In this document: positions 34,583-44,942 of the stretch, piece by piece | Position numbering within the stretch: the stretch's first letter is position 1 | Layout: every line of letters begins with the position of its first letter | NCBI GenBank assembly: GCA_002900995.3 | Contig: CM035304.1 | Location: forward strand, 6,526,134 to 6,590,133 | Source: Ganoderma boninense | Taxonomy: Eukaryota; Basidiomycota; Agaricomycetes; Polyporales; Polyporaceae | Length of the DNA stretch: 64,000 nucleotides | Reading direction: 5' to 3' | The notes under the pieces: model-generated | What the model saw: only the letters and a program-made list of their open reading frames with translations | What the model was told of the DNA's origin: nothing | Database searches by the model: none | Program-made: the position numbers and the translations under genes

Positions 34583-36061
34583 ATGTCGACCATCAAGGCT
34601 GAGCCAACGCCCGACGCACCGTTGTCCAGTCAGTACTTATCTCCTTCTCTTCGAAATGTCGGCCTACCGCAACCCTGGATAAAACCCACTTCTCTGTCTC
34701 TTGATAGGCGATTCGGTACCCGACAGCAAGTCCGAGTCCGTTCTAAACGCGAACAAACGGGTGAGCTCCTTCGCCTGGCCTTATCCGTCCTATCGTCGAT
34801 TGAACAACATCAGAAACTCGAACCGGACATCGAGCCGCCTGAACTCACCGATACCAAGCGCGTTAAGCAGGAAGAAGGGATACAGCCCGCGCCGGACAAC
34901 ACACCCACGCTGAAGAAGAGTGCCGACTTTTGGTATCCAGACGGCAACGTTGTGCTCGCCGTAGGTGACACGGTGTTCAAGCTTTACCAGGCTCGTTTGG
35001 CTCGCTTCTCCACGGTATTCGCGTCGTGGTTCGAAGACGAGGGGTCGCAGAAGTCGCGGAGGATCGAGGGGTGTCCGGTGTATGAAATTGCAAGGCTCAG
35101 CGTGGAGGACTTCGAGCCGTTCCTCGCCGCACTAGAAACGCCTTTGTGAGTTAGTTGCTCTAGACCTTTCCCTCCGTTGCCTCAGGCGCGCCCTTACCCC
35201 ACTCCTCCTCCCATCCCACGACCTCCTTCCACCACCAGCAAGTTCGCCTCCATAACCCCACCCGAGCCCACGCTCATCTCCATCCTCCGCGCCTCCACCG
35301 TCCTTTCCTGCCCTACCGCACGCGACCTCGCCGTCGGGCACCTACGTGCCCTCTGGCCTGCAGACGATCCCACGCTTGCTGGGGGCGGGGGTCGGCGCGC
35401 ACACGCCTCCGCAATGGCGATCATCCTCATCTCGCGCGAGTGCTCCGTTCCCGAGCTTCGCCGGAGAGCATTCTACGAGCTCCTGCGCTCGCCCGAGTTC
35501 TGGGCGGCACTCGACAAACGGCGTGCGGACATCCCCCTGCCTGACGCCGACATCATCGCGCTGTGTCGTGCACGCAGCGCCCTCCAGGAGGCGTGGTGCA
35601 ACCTCGCGTTCACGCCGCCATTTGGTGGAACCAAGGGTGATGATGGGAAGCTGGTCGAGACGAGGTGTGGAGCGTCCCCGGTCCCAGTTCCTGCCGCTGC
35701 CGCCCCGAGCGTGTCGCATGCACATTCAGCGCAGGGGCAGGCGGTGGCGAGGCGGCCCGTCCGTGTGCAATCTCGTGCCCAAGTTCAAGCTGCACAGGAG
35801 ATCGCGGCCGCGTGCGGTGGGGGGCGGCTCGTCGCTGGGGCACTGCGAAAGGGTGCGTGGCGCAGCGACATGATCGACCGCGGGGACTTCGAGCGGGGCA
35901 GGAGGGATCCGATTGGGACGCTGCAGTTCTTGTTGACGGAGCGGAAGGCTGTGTTCGCCGAGGCGGGGTGGTGCGAGAAGTGCATGCAGGAGCGGCGGAA
36001 GGCGTGGGGAGATGCGCAGGTCAAGTGGTGGGGTGTCCTAGATAGGTGGTTCAAGAATTAA
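34583..36061 (+). CDS. BTB/POZ-domain protein (copy A)
   Basis: MSTIKAEPTPDAPLSS opens the gene. Two small introns follow, then KLEPDIEPPELTDTKRVKQE and the mushroom-type BTB core: DFWYPDGNVVLAVGDTVFKL, RLARFSTVFASWFEDE, CPVYEI and VEDFEPFLAALETP. A phase-2 intron at about 35148 sits at the position conserved in this family. The second half (TARDLAVGHLRALWPADDPT, RRAFYELLRSPEFWAALDKR) is the helical region after the BTB. The Cys-rich end is WCEKCMQERRKAWGDAQVKW, with a stop at 36061. BTB domains pair with partners, often in ubiquitin-ligase complexes; expanded mushroom BTB genes have no assigned role. No NLS or signal peptide stands out. Confidence 0.85.
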
Positions 36062-36261
36062 GACCACTACCTTCTCCGCAAGACGACTCAGACTTGAGTT
36101 GATCATACTTACTCCGGAAGCATTGACCAGCTCGAATATACGAAGTTCGTATTTAGTTACTACTATTTGGCTCTATTTGTATAATACGAACCGTGCGTAG
36201 ACGTTACGTAACCTCAACTTGCGAGGACACCTACCTTTGCCTTCACAGCAAGTCCGCAGCA

Positions 36262-37393
36262 ATGGATGGACCTTCCGAGTCTGAGCCCGATTTGCCATCC
36301 CCCTGGATTGGCAGAGAGAACATAAAGGAAGAAATCGCGTCCAGGGAGCGCGAGGTATTTGAACGGGCTCAAAAGGACATGTGCGTGAAATGGCGCCGCT
36401 CTGGAGTCTGCTCGTCAATTCGCTTGAAATTGAACATGACATACTCATCTCTTAAACTTTACAGGGAGTCAAAAACCGACACGGGGTCAGACTGGACGGC
36501 CCGCGACCTCGTCGTCCTCATCCACGCCAGCCGCAGCACCCGCCTCGACTCGCGCGCCACCAAGAAGTTCGCCAAAGACAAGCTCGCCGCTCTCTGGACC
36601 TGGGACCTCCCGTCCGTCCGCCGCCGCCACGCCCGAGTCCGTGCCGTTCTCTGACATCGTCAATGTTCTCCTGACTGCGCGGTACGGCCGCCTGCCGCAG
36701 ATCGAGAAGCGTGTGCTGTACGAGCTCGTGCGCAGGCCGGACTTCTTTGACATGTACGACGCCCGCGCGGACCCCCCAAAGGAGTTCTTCTTGAACGACC
36801 GACAGCTATTCCAGCTGTTCCTTACGCGCGAGGAGCTCCGCAGGCGCTGGAGGGAGCTCGTCACGGTGACCGTGCAGCCGGCCGCGCTGAGGGGGCCGTG
36901 CACGGCTATGCCTGCCGCGGCGGACGAGTGCTCTGCTGCACGGCGCCGTTGCGGGCTGAAGTGGGGCAAGGAGGTCGCTGAGAATATGCTCTCGGAGGAA
37001 CACCGCTACGATCCTATCCGTGCGTTGGACGTGCTGCACGAGACGGACTGGGCTGAGGAGGGGATCTGCGGGGAGGGCGGGGAGTGCGTGGAGAGGCTGA
37101 GGGAGGCGTGCACGGTGGAGAAGGCAGCGTTGTGGGAGATGGTCGGGAAGTGGCTCGTGGACGCGGAGTACGACGAAGATCGCGACGCCGTGGAGGTGAC
37201 GCCGTGGGATAGCGTCTGGCCGGAGTGGGACTCTGAGGACGAGGTACCTGTGGTGGAGGATAAGAAGAGGAAGGTTGAAGGTGACGATGACGTGAAGGTC
37301 GAGGAGGGGGAGGATCCGCTGTTAGTCAAGGCGCTGGCTAGGAATGAGAAGCAGAGAAAGAAGATCAAGACGGAGGCTCCGAAATCCAACTGA
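36262..37393 (+). pseudogene. BTB-family paralogue (copy B), BTB core missing and frameshifted
   Basis: MDGPSESEPDLPSPWIGREN starts a short first exon. After an intron near 36412-36464 the sequence enters the post-BTB helical region (SDWTARDLVVLIHASRST, KFAKDKLAALWTWDLPS). The BTB fold present in copies A and C is absent. At about 36611-36618 a GTCC GTCC duplication shifts the frame; removing one unit would join DLPS to TPESVPFSDIVNVLL, KRVLYELVRRPDFFDMYDAR and the rest. The C-terminal half is open and ends with an acidic and basic tail holding KKRKVEG, which resembles a nuclear import signal, and KQRKKIKTEAPKSN. Either a pseudogene or an assembly error at the tandem GTCC. Confidence 0.65.
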
Positions 37394-37697
37394 CCGACTT
37401 CAAGACATTCATCAAGCTCCTGGAGTACCCTCTGTGAGTCTTCGCCTGCTTCCTCGCGACCCGACCCATATCAACGACATTGTTTAATGAGAACACTGTC
37501 TCGACCGTTTCCGATGATGCGCTTTTCATTGCGACGTCCTCCACAGTCTCGCCAAGGACGCAGTGGCAAAACACTGGCTGCCTCTCCAAGCTTACCACCA
37601 CCAACTCCGACTTCGAAGTGCTCTCTCCGCGCCGCGCGCACAGTGCTGTGCGAGCATTTGTGCACGCCCCCCAGTACACGGCTACCGTTGGGGTTGA
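37378..37697 (+). pseudogene. fragment of another BTB gene
   Basis: Overlapping the end of copy B in another frame is EIQLTDFKTFIKLLEYP, the end of a BTB core, followed by the family's phase-2 gtgagt donor at 37435. After an acceptor at 37546 the next exon reads LAKDAVAKHWLPLQAYHH and stops at 37697. The N-terminal BTB part and the rest of the post-BTB region are missing. This suggests a chimera from unequal exchange between BTB paralogues. Confidence 0.5.
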
Positions 37698-38055
37698 ATG
37701 GAAAGTTGCTCAAAGCCGAATGTCTTTATACCGCCGCTGATGTAGGCACTGTAAGGAGATCCGATCGTACAACGTTCACCATGATATAAACGTCTGTCCC
37801 TATGTAGCGTGACAATCCACGTTCATGGATCGCGCGTAGAAGACTCTGGCTCTGGGTGGCGTGGTTGTCAGGCTCCAGTGCGGCGGGAGCGTTAACTTAG
37901 CCGAACGGTCCCGGAAAACAACTTCGGCACGGCACAACCCGATGCCACAAGCGCCCTCACTTCAACGCGGCTCCAACTTGAACTTCATCCCCACCTCGCC
38001 GACGCGATCACTGCGTCTCCTCTACCTCTACTGTCCCATTGAATGTATATACACA

Positions 38056-39005
38056 ATGGCCGAAGACCACACGCACTGTGAACTCGGGCTTTTCCACGAT
38101 CTCGAACCGATCCACACGCACTCGCACTGCAAAGAGTGTTTCCGCATGCGTCGATGTGAAGGCAGTGGCTCGAGCTTCAAGCTGTCCCGCTGCTCAGGAT
38201 GTAGTACCGCAACTTATTGTGTGAGTCACTCTTTTTGTCTCGTGCGTTTCTGCTGCTGTATCCCATTATCTCGCAGTCCAAGGAGTGTCAAAAGAAGCAC
38301 TGGCGCAACGGACACAAGCTCGCGTGCATGGACTACAAGTTCTTCCGCGACCACTCCATCCAGCTCTCCGGCAACCCGAACGCGTGGTCCGAGCTCATGC
38401 AGTGGGCCGAGTTCCACCACTCCTCCATCATCAATGCTGCGCTCGTGTGCTATATCCACCGGAAGGACGCCATCCCCGACATCACGAGCAAGTACCTCCT
38501 CCAGCTCTCGCTCAACTACCGCGACGAACCCTCCCTCCCGCTCGAGAAGAAATTTGAACTGCGCGGCGCACACTTCAGCTCCAGGGATGACCCCGACGCC
38601 GCCGCGCTATACAAGATGGTATTTGACGCGTGCCCCGCCGCCGTCGCTCTGGGCAAGATGGAGATGGGCGACGGGCGCTGGGGAACAGGCGCGTACCTCC
38701 TCATGGTGCGCTTCAGCCCGCACCGGCTCCAGTTTGGAACGGACTGGATCCCCTTCTGGAAGCACTTCGGGATCGATGGACGTCATGCGAACGCGTGCCC
38801 GGCGTGCCGCAATCCACTCGACCAGCTCGAGGAGAACTTGATGGAGGGCCGGAAGATGAAGTTCTGCTGCGGGAAGCTGGAGGGACTCCCAACGTGCTGC
38901 TGCGGTGGATGGACCCATGAAGTGGTGCGTGGTCGTTGTCGGTCCGGCGTCGGTATCACGATGCTAACTCAGTTCCCAACTAGTCTGGACACCCTCCGAA
39001 GGTAG
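38056..39005 (+). CDS. MYND zinc-finger protein
   Basis: There are three exons: 38056-38220, 38277-38924 and 38973-39005, with GT-AG introns. The zinc ligands of the MYND finger run from CKECFRMRRCEG to CSGCSTATYCSKECQKKHW and NGHKLAC, split by the first intron right after a Cys codon. The rest (YKFFRDHSIQLSGNPNAWSE, AALVCYIHRKDAIPDITSKY, TDWIPFWKHFGI) matches the body of the many mushroom MYND proteins of about 270 residues without a catalytic domain. A second Cys cluster, CPACRNPL and FCCGKLEGLPTCCCGGW, follows near the end. MYND fingers bind proline-rich peptides; the partner here is unknown. The gene appears intact. Confidence 0.88.
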
Positions 39006-39673
39006 GCTGTTAAAAGGAGATCAGGTTGGCTCCGTCTCTCGCCTCGCATGCTGAATCCGCTGGAGAGTGGTATGGGCCTCGGTCTTCAATGTTTCGAGTA
39101 CATGATGATGGGTGTGGCACACCGAGTGCTGAGAACCCTGCTGCCTGGAGTCCGATCCTGCGACAACCTTGCGCTCGCTGGTGTGCCGATCCCCGATTCC
39201 TGCCCGGGGTGCTCTCTTCCTCTCTCTTCCTTCATCTCTAAATATACTTGCAGCCACCGGCTCCCATCACCTCAATCTCAATCTACTTACTTCTGCATCA
39301 CTCAGGAATCTCTGACCCCAATCTTCCTGTCCACTTCGGCCTCGATCCCGCTGCATGCACGGCTCCGCTGACCGCGACCCCCTGGACCAGTGACATTTTC
39401 TCATTGATTTCCGCTTCCGTGCCAATGTTTCGCATCGACCTCGATTTCCGTATTTGTATTATCTCATGTCGCTCCTTGAGCCACGTCGTGCTCGAGCTGC
39501 TTACAAGACTAGAGCTGATCCACTACACACCACACACATTCCATCCAATCGCCACTCCGTAGAGTCACCAAGCCCGCTCCCCATGCGTGGAGTGACCAGG
39601 TCTATTACCGAAGGCAGAGGCGACTCTGCTGAAATTGTAAAATACCTAGCATTGAGCCTCGGGTTGTCGTGGG
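39006..39673. other. no gene recognised; may hold the first exon of BTB copy C
   Basis: No family was recognised. The start codon of the following BTB gene probably lies here in a short exon that I could not fix. Confidence 0.4.
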
Positions 39674-40740
39674 GTGCCTTTCCCATCCTTGGCACCTCGG
39701 GATAGCGACGCCGAGGAGAAGAACGGCGCCGCCTCCAAGAGTGCCAAGCCCGAGCCAGGTCGCTCCCCCTCGCCACTCGGACGGGACGACGACGACACGT
39801 TCTGGTACCACGACGGCAACGTCGTCGTTCGCATTCCAGGGGAGGGCACCCTCTTCAAGCTGCATCGTTCGCGCCTTATGAGCCAGTGCAGCTACTTCAA
39901 GAACCTCTTCGAGTCGCGGGACATCACGATGGCTGGGTTCTTCCAAGGACACCCCATGTACGACGCGCCGCGCGGGGTGACCGCGAAGGCCTCCAAGGAC
40001 CTCCTGAAGGCCATCGAGACACCCCTGTGAGTGCTTGACATGCCGTCTCGCTAACGAGCCCCAAGTGACGCTTCTCTCATCCTCCCAGCGAGGGTCTCGA
40101 GTCTCCGCCCTCCCAGTCTCACGCCGTCTCCCTCCTCGAGACTGCGCACATCCTGTCCTGCAACGGCGTCGCACGCCTTGCTGCGAAACGCTTGTGCGAG
40201 CTGTGGGACTCGCCCCGCGTCCCGACCAAGGCGAGCCCGAACGACGACCGCTCATACACGATGACGATCAAGACGATCCACCTCGCGCAAGAGTACAAGA
40301 TCCCTGGTGTCCTCAAGCGCGCTTTCTACGAGCTCCTCTCCAGTGAGGACTTCTGGGAGGCATACCGCGCGGACCGGGAGTCTATCGCGTTGGGCCACAA
40401 GGACAAGGAGCGGCTTGCGTACGCGCGCGCGGTGCTGGGCGAGCTGTGGGTCGAGTTCATCCTGGCCGTCCCGGACGCGGGCATGGTGAGGCGGCTCTCG
40501 GACGAATGGTGCTGCTACGGCTACAGCGAGCGCGGGCCGAACTGGCGGTCGGCCATCGTCGAGAGGGGCGACCTGAAGCGCGGGGCGATGGGCCCGCTGC
40601 GGCACAATGTGGTTGAGATGAGGAAGGCGTACTTGAAGGGCGAGGGATGGTGCGAGGGGTGTCTGCGGAACAAGGAGGACGGGTGGGAGGGGAAGAGGGC
40701 GGAGTGGTGGGGGATGCTCGATGAGCTGTTCGACCTGTAG
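39674..40740 (+). CDS. BTB/POZ-domain protein (copy C)
   Basis: The 5' end is uncertain; the exon is open from about 39674 and reads APRDSDAEEKNGAASKSAKP. The BTB core is TFWYHDGNVVVRIPGEGTLF, HRSRLMSQCSYFKNLFES, HPMYDAP and KDLLKAIETP. A phase-2 intron follows, 40028 to about 40089, at the same place as in copy A. The second part has HILSCNGVARLAAKRLCELW, RAFYELLSSEDFWEAYRADR and LGELWVEFILAVPDAG. It ends WCEGCLRNKEDGWEGKRAEW with a stop at 40738-40740, matching the WCEKCMQERRKAWG end of copy A. The gene seems intact apart from its unidentified start. Confidence 0.8.
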
Positions 40741-40867
40741 TTTGGCGGTCATGAAAGATGTGATCAACGATGAGCAGTTTGGAAGATAGCTAGAGCCTCT
40801 AAAGCGGAGCTATGTCGAGGACTTGTAGCTAAGTACAATTAATGTCGGTGTGCTCGTCAGTACGGTA

Positions 40868-40940
40868 TCACGTTCCGATTCGACTAAGAATCGGGTATGA
40901 GACAGCAAGAGTTGGCAGTGTCACGTGCCGATCGTGGCAC
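40868..40940. repeat. short palindromic repeat, copy 1
   Basis: TCACGTTCCGATT is followed by AGAATCGG (a hairpin) and, about 40 bp on, by GTGTCACGTG with CGTGGCAC, containing an E-box CACGTG. The same layout recurs at 41858. Confidence 0.6.
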
Positions 40941-41857
40941 CCGGCTTGATACGCATTAATTCGCACGGATTGCCGTGATCTTCCGTGATCGTCTATGAGC
41001 ATCTTTAAGCTTAACTTACCTCCTACCTCGACCTTCTGCTTTGCTTTCGACGCGGTCTCTCGGTGCTTAGATGTGCGCTCACTCCGAAAGTATGTGCTCG
41101 TATGTATCTGCACGCATTAAGGCTGACGACAGGCCCGGTATCTGCAGGTCTTACATTAGGCTCTGGAGGGGATGATGACGACGATGTGTAGGTCCGGGAC
41201 GGGCGAGAGGACTATGGTCGTCTAGCAGTGGAGTGGAAGGGCCGGTCGGTACGTGTTTAACGTCGCGTGCCGTCTCCCTCTAGGTAGTTGGTCCCGCGCC
41301 GCGGCCTTTCCCTGGGCGGTCGGTCGCGGGAGCTGATAGCTTTACGAGCCGTCCGTGCGGGTTGCCAACTAGGGTGAGCGGGTCTTCCGTCCGTAGGAGC
41401 GGGACCATTGGTGACTATAACGGCATGGTGACCTTCAGGAACCTGGTGCCCCATGGCTCGGGTGGGCTGCTACCTGCCATCTTCAACGTCTTATGATGCC
41501 GTATTAATGGTTTTTCAGGGTGCTATCCACTTCAATTATGTTTGACAACGCCATACACGACCCCCGAGCTCGTAGGCCCTTTTTTCTGGGACGCTGGCTC
41601 CAATTTTCCGTCCCTACCGGCTACGTGGCGTCAATTTGACCGTGGCGACTTAGTTCTGTGCGACGTGCTTCAGCGTCCCCTACGCGTCCGGCCCACGTAC
41701 AATTTGCCTTGCAAGCATTGACGGCAATTGTGCACGCTTAATCTTATGTACTAAAGTGATGTACAAATAGACATACAATATAAACAGAGCGCTGCTACTG
41801 CTTAAATCGCGAAACGTCGAATCGGACCCGGGCGCCGCTGCTGCGCCCCACTACCCC

Positions 41858-41931
41858 TCACGTTCCGATTCCACCTAGAATCGGTCATCTGCTTGTACTG
41901 CGCACACTGTGTCACGTGTTTTTCGTGGCAC
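41858..41931. repeat. short palindromic repeat, copy 2
   Basis: TCACGTTCCGATT, AGAATCGG, then GTGTCACGTG and CGTGGCAC, in the same order and spacing as at 40868. Confidence 0.6.
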
Positions 41932-42193
41932 CGATCAATGTTGTGGTCACGGGCTCGGTAGCGCCGTCATGTCACACCATGCGTCACATTGTGCGTGATG
42001 CGTAATGTAAGCTGCTGCACGGTGTCGCATAGCACATGTGGGTTACTCAGGTGTGTTTGAAAGCTGCGTAAGGTGCGAGGTCAACAGTTTTTGAGTGGTT
42101 GTACCATAGAGGAACGTAGAAGTAAGATCACAACGACAGTGCGCGCTAGTTGTTCCGGGCGGCTTGTGTTATGATACATAAGAGGGGAATTGG

Positions 42194-43179
42194 CTACGGT
42201 GTAGTATCGCGGGACGGCCAGTTAGGAGGAGATGTGTCGAACGCGCCCGCTGCGTACAAGCTCCCGCCCGATACTGCTTCGGGGACTTCGGTGTTGCGGG
42301 CGGGTCGGGGACTCGGGCAAAAACGGGAAAAAGCAGACAAGGAGTGCTGGAGATGGTCTGTCGATTCGTCTGTATCTTTCAGTGGAGGCGTCGACGGCGT
42401 CGATGGTGACCCTGCAACAATGGTCCCCGCTGATGATGGAGCGTCATTCGGCGAATGTGAGGGCGTAGCGGGCCGCGATTGTTGCGGCGAAGGGAGTCCT
42501 GATGAAGGCGAGTTAATGCCCACCGCAGATGAGGACGCAAGGTGACGGCGTGAGCGAAGGGGGACCGTGTCGTCTTCAAAAATTCCATCTACGACGTGCG
42601 TGTCCTGGCCGCCTCGGTGTCACCCTCGACGAGCCTGGGAACGTTCTTCAATGCCTCGCGCTTCAAGGGCGATCTTTGCATCCGCCGCATCTTTGCGCGC
42701 CTTCCGCTCTACATCCAACTGATGCTGAAGCTCTTCAACCTCCTTCTCCCTGTCTTCTTTGGGTGGCACAAGTGATGGGAGAGAAGCCGAGGTCAAATGG
42801 GAGCCATTCAATATGGGCGACTGACCAGTGGACAGTCGGGGCGAAGACGGATGGCTGGCCGGTTGCCAAATCGGAACCGGAAGAAACGGCTCTTAGTAGT
42901 GGACGGCGGCGGCGCAGGGGAAGGCATCATCGCCGATCATGGAACAATGGGCAAGTGTTCTACGGCGGATGGCGGCTGGGAACCGACGTCTTTGGAGTGG
43001 CCAGGATGATCACGCTTGAGCGCGTCCTCGAGCATCTCGTTATTCGCGAGGGCCATAGTGAGGTTGGATTTGGCGAGGGTAAGTTCTGTCTGGAGATCCG
43101 TCTGCGCCTTGTAGGCCTCCTTGAGCATGGAAGTCTGCCAGGGCTGCGAGTAAGGGGCAGCCAAAGAGGCATGAGGCAT
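42194..43179 (-). pseudogene. degenerate coiled-coil gene fragment
   Basis: Minus-strand segments in different frames look like parts of one coiled-coil protein: AYKAQTDLQTELTLAKSNLT near 43100, EVEELQHQLDVERKARKDAA near 42720, and a Ser/Pro-rich part (GINSPSSGLPSPQQSRPATP) at 42500-42420. I could not join them with convincing introns, so frameshifts are likely. The helical segments recall vesicle-traffic coiled coils such as Sec2, but this is weak. It lies just outside the left LTR of the Gypsy element. Confidence 0.3.
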
Positions 43180-43474
43180 AGAGGTGACATACGAGTTCTT
43201 CTATTCTGTTGATGGTCCTGCTGACTTCAGGTGGCGAGACAAGAGTCGGTGCAGTAGAGAACTAGCTGGCGCGAGCAGCTCGTCTGTGATGAGAAGCAGT
43301 TCTCCTAGGAGAGGCATTGAAGCGAGGGGAAACATCTGGGCCACGCAAGGGGTAGCGGGACCTGTGGGGCGAGGACGAGGACAGCGAGATTGTTGGAAGA
43401 CGCGGGATGATCAGAGTACTGAGTCAGTATGTACAGTAGTTGTGAACGCACGGATATGATAATCGCGTGAGTGG

Positions 43475-43934
43475 TGTTACGACTGGCTGTCGAGTAAGAT
43501 CAGGGAGGAGGCTTACGAGACGAGCAAGGGCGTCGACGAGCACTTGTGCAGCGAGAGCGGAGCAGGGCTCGACAGTCAGGCTGGAGACAAGATGTATTGA
43601 GCGAGTAACTAACGAGCGAGAATACAGTGAGGCTTACCTGGAGACAAGAGGTCGAAACTGAGGTCTCCAGGTAGCGAAGTACAGGTCTTATATACATGTA
43701 GTGGACAATGGGAGCCGGGGACAATAGGTAACTATGGACACGGGAACCAGTGGAAGAACAATAGTATGTAGTACAATGACGACGGGAACAATGGGTAACA
43801 GGAGTTATTGTACTGCGAGAACAAGGGACAGGTTTGCTAAACAACGGAGGACAATAAGGATGACACGGGAGGCAAACAGTCCAAAAAGGGAAAGAGAGAC
43901 GCCGGGGTAGGCGCCGAGCGTGCCGTTCATGACA
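43475..43934 (-). repeat. 3' LTR
   Basis: 460 bp with TG...CA ends. It differs from the other LTR by transitions near 43860 (T, against C) and 43900 (C, against T). Confidence 0.93.
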
Positions 43935-43937
43935 ATA

Positions 43938-43947
43938 CCCCCCTCCT
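43938..43947 (-). other. polypurine tract
   Basis: AGGAGGGGGG reads on the minus strand three bases before the 3' LTR, where plus-strand DNA synthesis is primed. Confidence 0.75.
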
Positions 43948-44659
43948 AAGGATCGTGTCCTCACGATCGAGTCTTCTTGTTGAGAGGGCCAGGAGCGTCG
44001 GGATGTGTCGAATGAAACTTTTGCAGCACTTTTGGCGCATTTGCTAGATCCAACACGTCTTCCCAGCTATCGTGTTCAGGGCCCCAGCCCTTCCAGTGAA
44101 CAAGATACTGCAGTTTCTTCCACCGCCCATACCGACGCGAGTCCAACACTTCCTCCACTTCATACTCCTCCTCTCCTTCCACTTCGAGAGCTGCGGGTTC
44201 AGGGGGATGTCGACCGGGAAGCTGGCTTTCTTTGTGCGGGTGTAGGAGTGTCACATGGAACACCGGGTGGAGCCCCATGTCTTTGGGGAGCTTGAGCTCG
44301 TAAGCCAAGTTGCCCACCTTGCGCTTGACGGGGTACGGGCCAGCGTACCGATCCACCAGCTTCCGAGAGACTCCTGGGACACGGAAGTTCCTCGTGTCGA
44401 GCCACACCTTCTGACCCTCCTTGAACTCTGGAGCAGCGGAGACATAGCGATCGTAGTACTCCTTCATCCTAAGGCTGAACACGGCTCGAACCGCGGTTGA
44501 GCCGGAGCCGTAGCCGCAGTTATCAGTGCTTTGAAAGGCTTGATCCAGAGCCGCACCTTAACTGCACCGCAGTTTATTATTAACTGCGGTTCAGTTAATA
44601 TGTAAACCGCGGCTCAATTTATAAACCGCAGGGATGATTAACAGTTGTTAATATAATAG

Positions 44660-44743
44660 TGTTCCAACCGGGGATTGAACCAGAGACCTCAGGGCTCTGC
44701 ATTCATTCGATCAGGCGTACTAACCACTACACCAACAGACCAT
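44660..44743 (-). repeat. tRNA-derived module (SINE-like), minus strand
   Basis: Pol III box A-like TGGTGTAGTGGTTAGTACGC and box B GGTTCAATCC are at tRNA-like spacing on the minus strand. The acceptor arms pair poorly, so I do not call a functional tRNA. Confidence 0.55.
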
Positions 44744-44785
44744 TACAGCCGTGAGTAAGTAATATAATAAGTACTCTTACTTACT

Positions 44786-44822
44786 GAGATAAGATAAGAT
44801 AAGATAGATAAGATAAGATAAG
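44786..44822 (+). repeat. GATAA microsatellite
   Basis: About seven units of GATAA with one shorter GATA unit, inside the nested element. Confidence 0.85.
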
Positions 44823-44870
44823 GGCCAAAAGGTCGTTGGTATATGAATATACACATGTATAAGCTCATTA

Positions 44871-44942
44871 AGAGCCCATGGTGCAGTGGTTAGCATGGCT
44901 GTTTCAACACACCGGGCCTCTGGTTCAATTCCTGGCCGGTAC
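44871..44942 (+). repeat. tRNA-derived module (SINE-like), plus strand
   Basis: Box A-like TGGTGCAGTGGTTAGCATGG and box B-like GGTTCAATTCC. It faces the opposite way to the module at 44660. A TTC triplet sits where a Glu anticodon would be, but the stems are weak. Confidence 0.55.

Larger units (their letters stand above)
40741..42193. other. about 1.4 kb without a recognised gene, bounded by two palindromic repeats
   Basis: No gene was recognised. The interval holds the two repeat copies at 40868-40940 and 41858-41931, and a motif near 41990-42012 (GCGTGATGCGTAATGTAAGC) shared with 54658-54677. Confidence 0.5.

Noticed and set aside
42573..42775. plus-strand frame reading VFKNSIYDVRVLAAS onward
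   Set aside because: It is the antisense of a charged coiled-coil segment; hydrophobic antisense frames are a usual by-product of such sequence.
44660..44942. functional tRNA genes
   Set aside because: Box A and box B fit, but acceptor and anticodon stems do not pair well; they are better called tRNA-derived modules.
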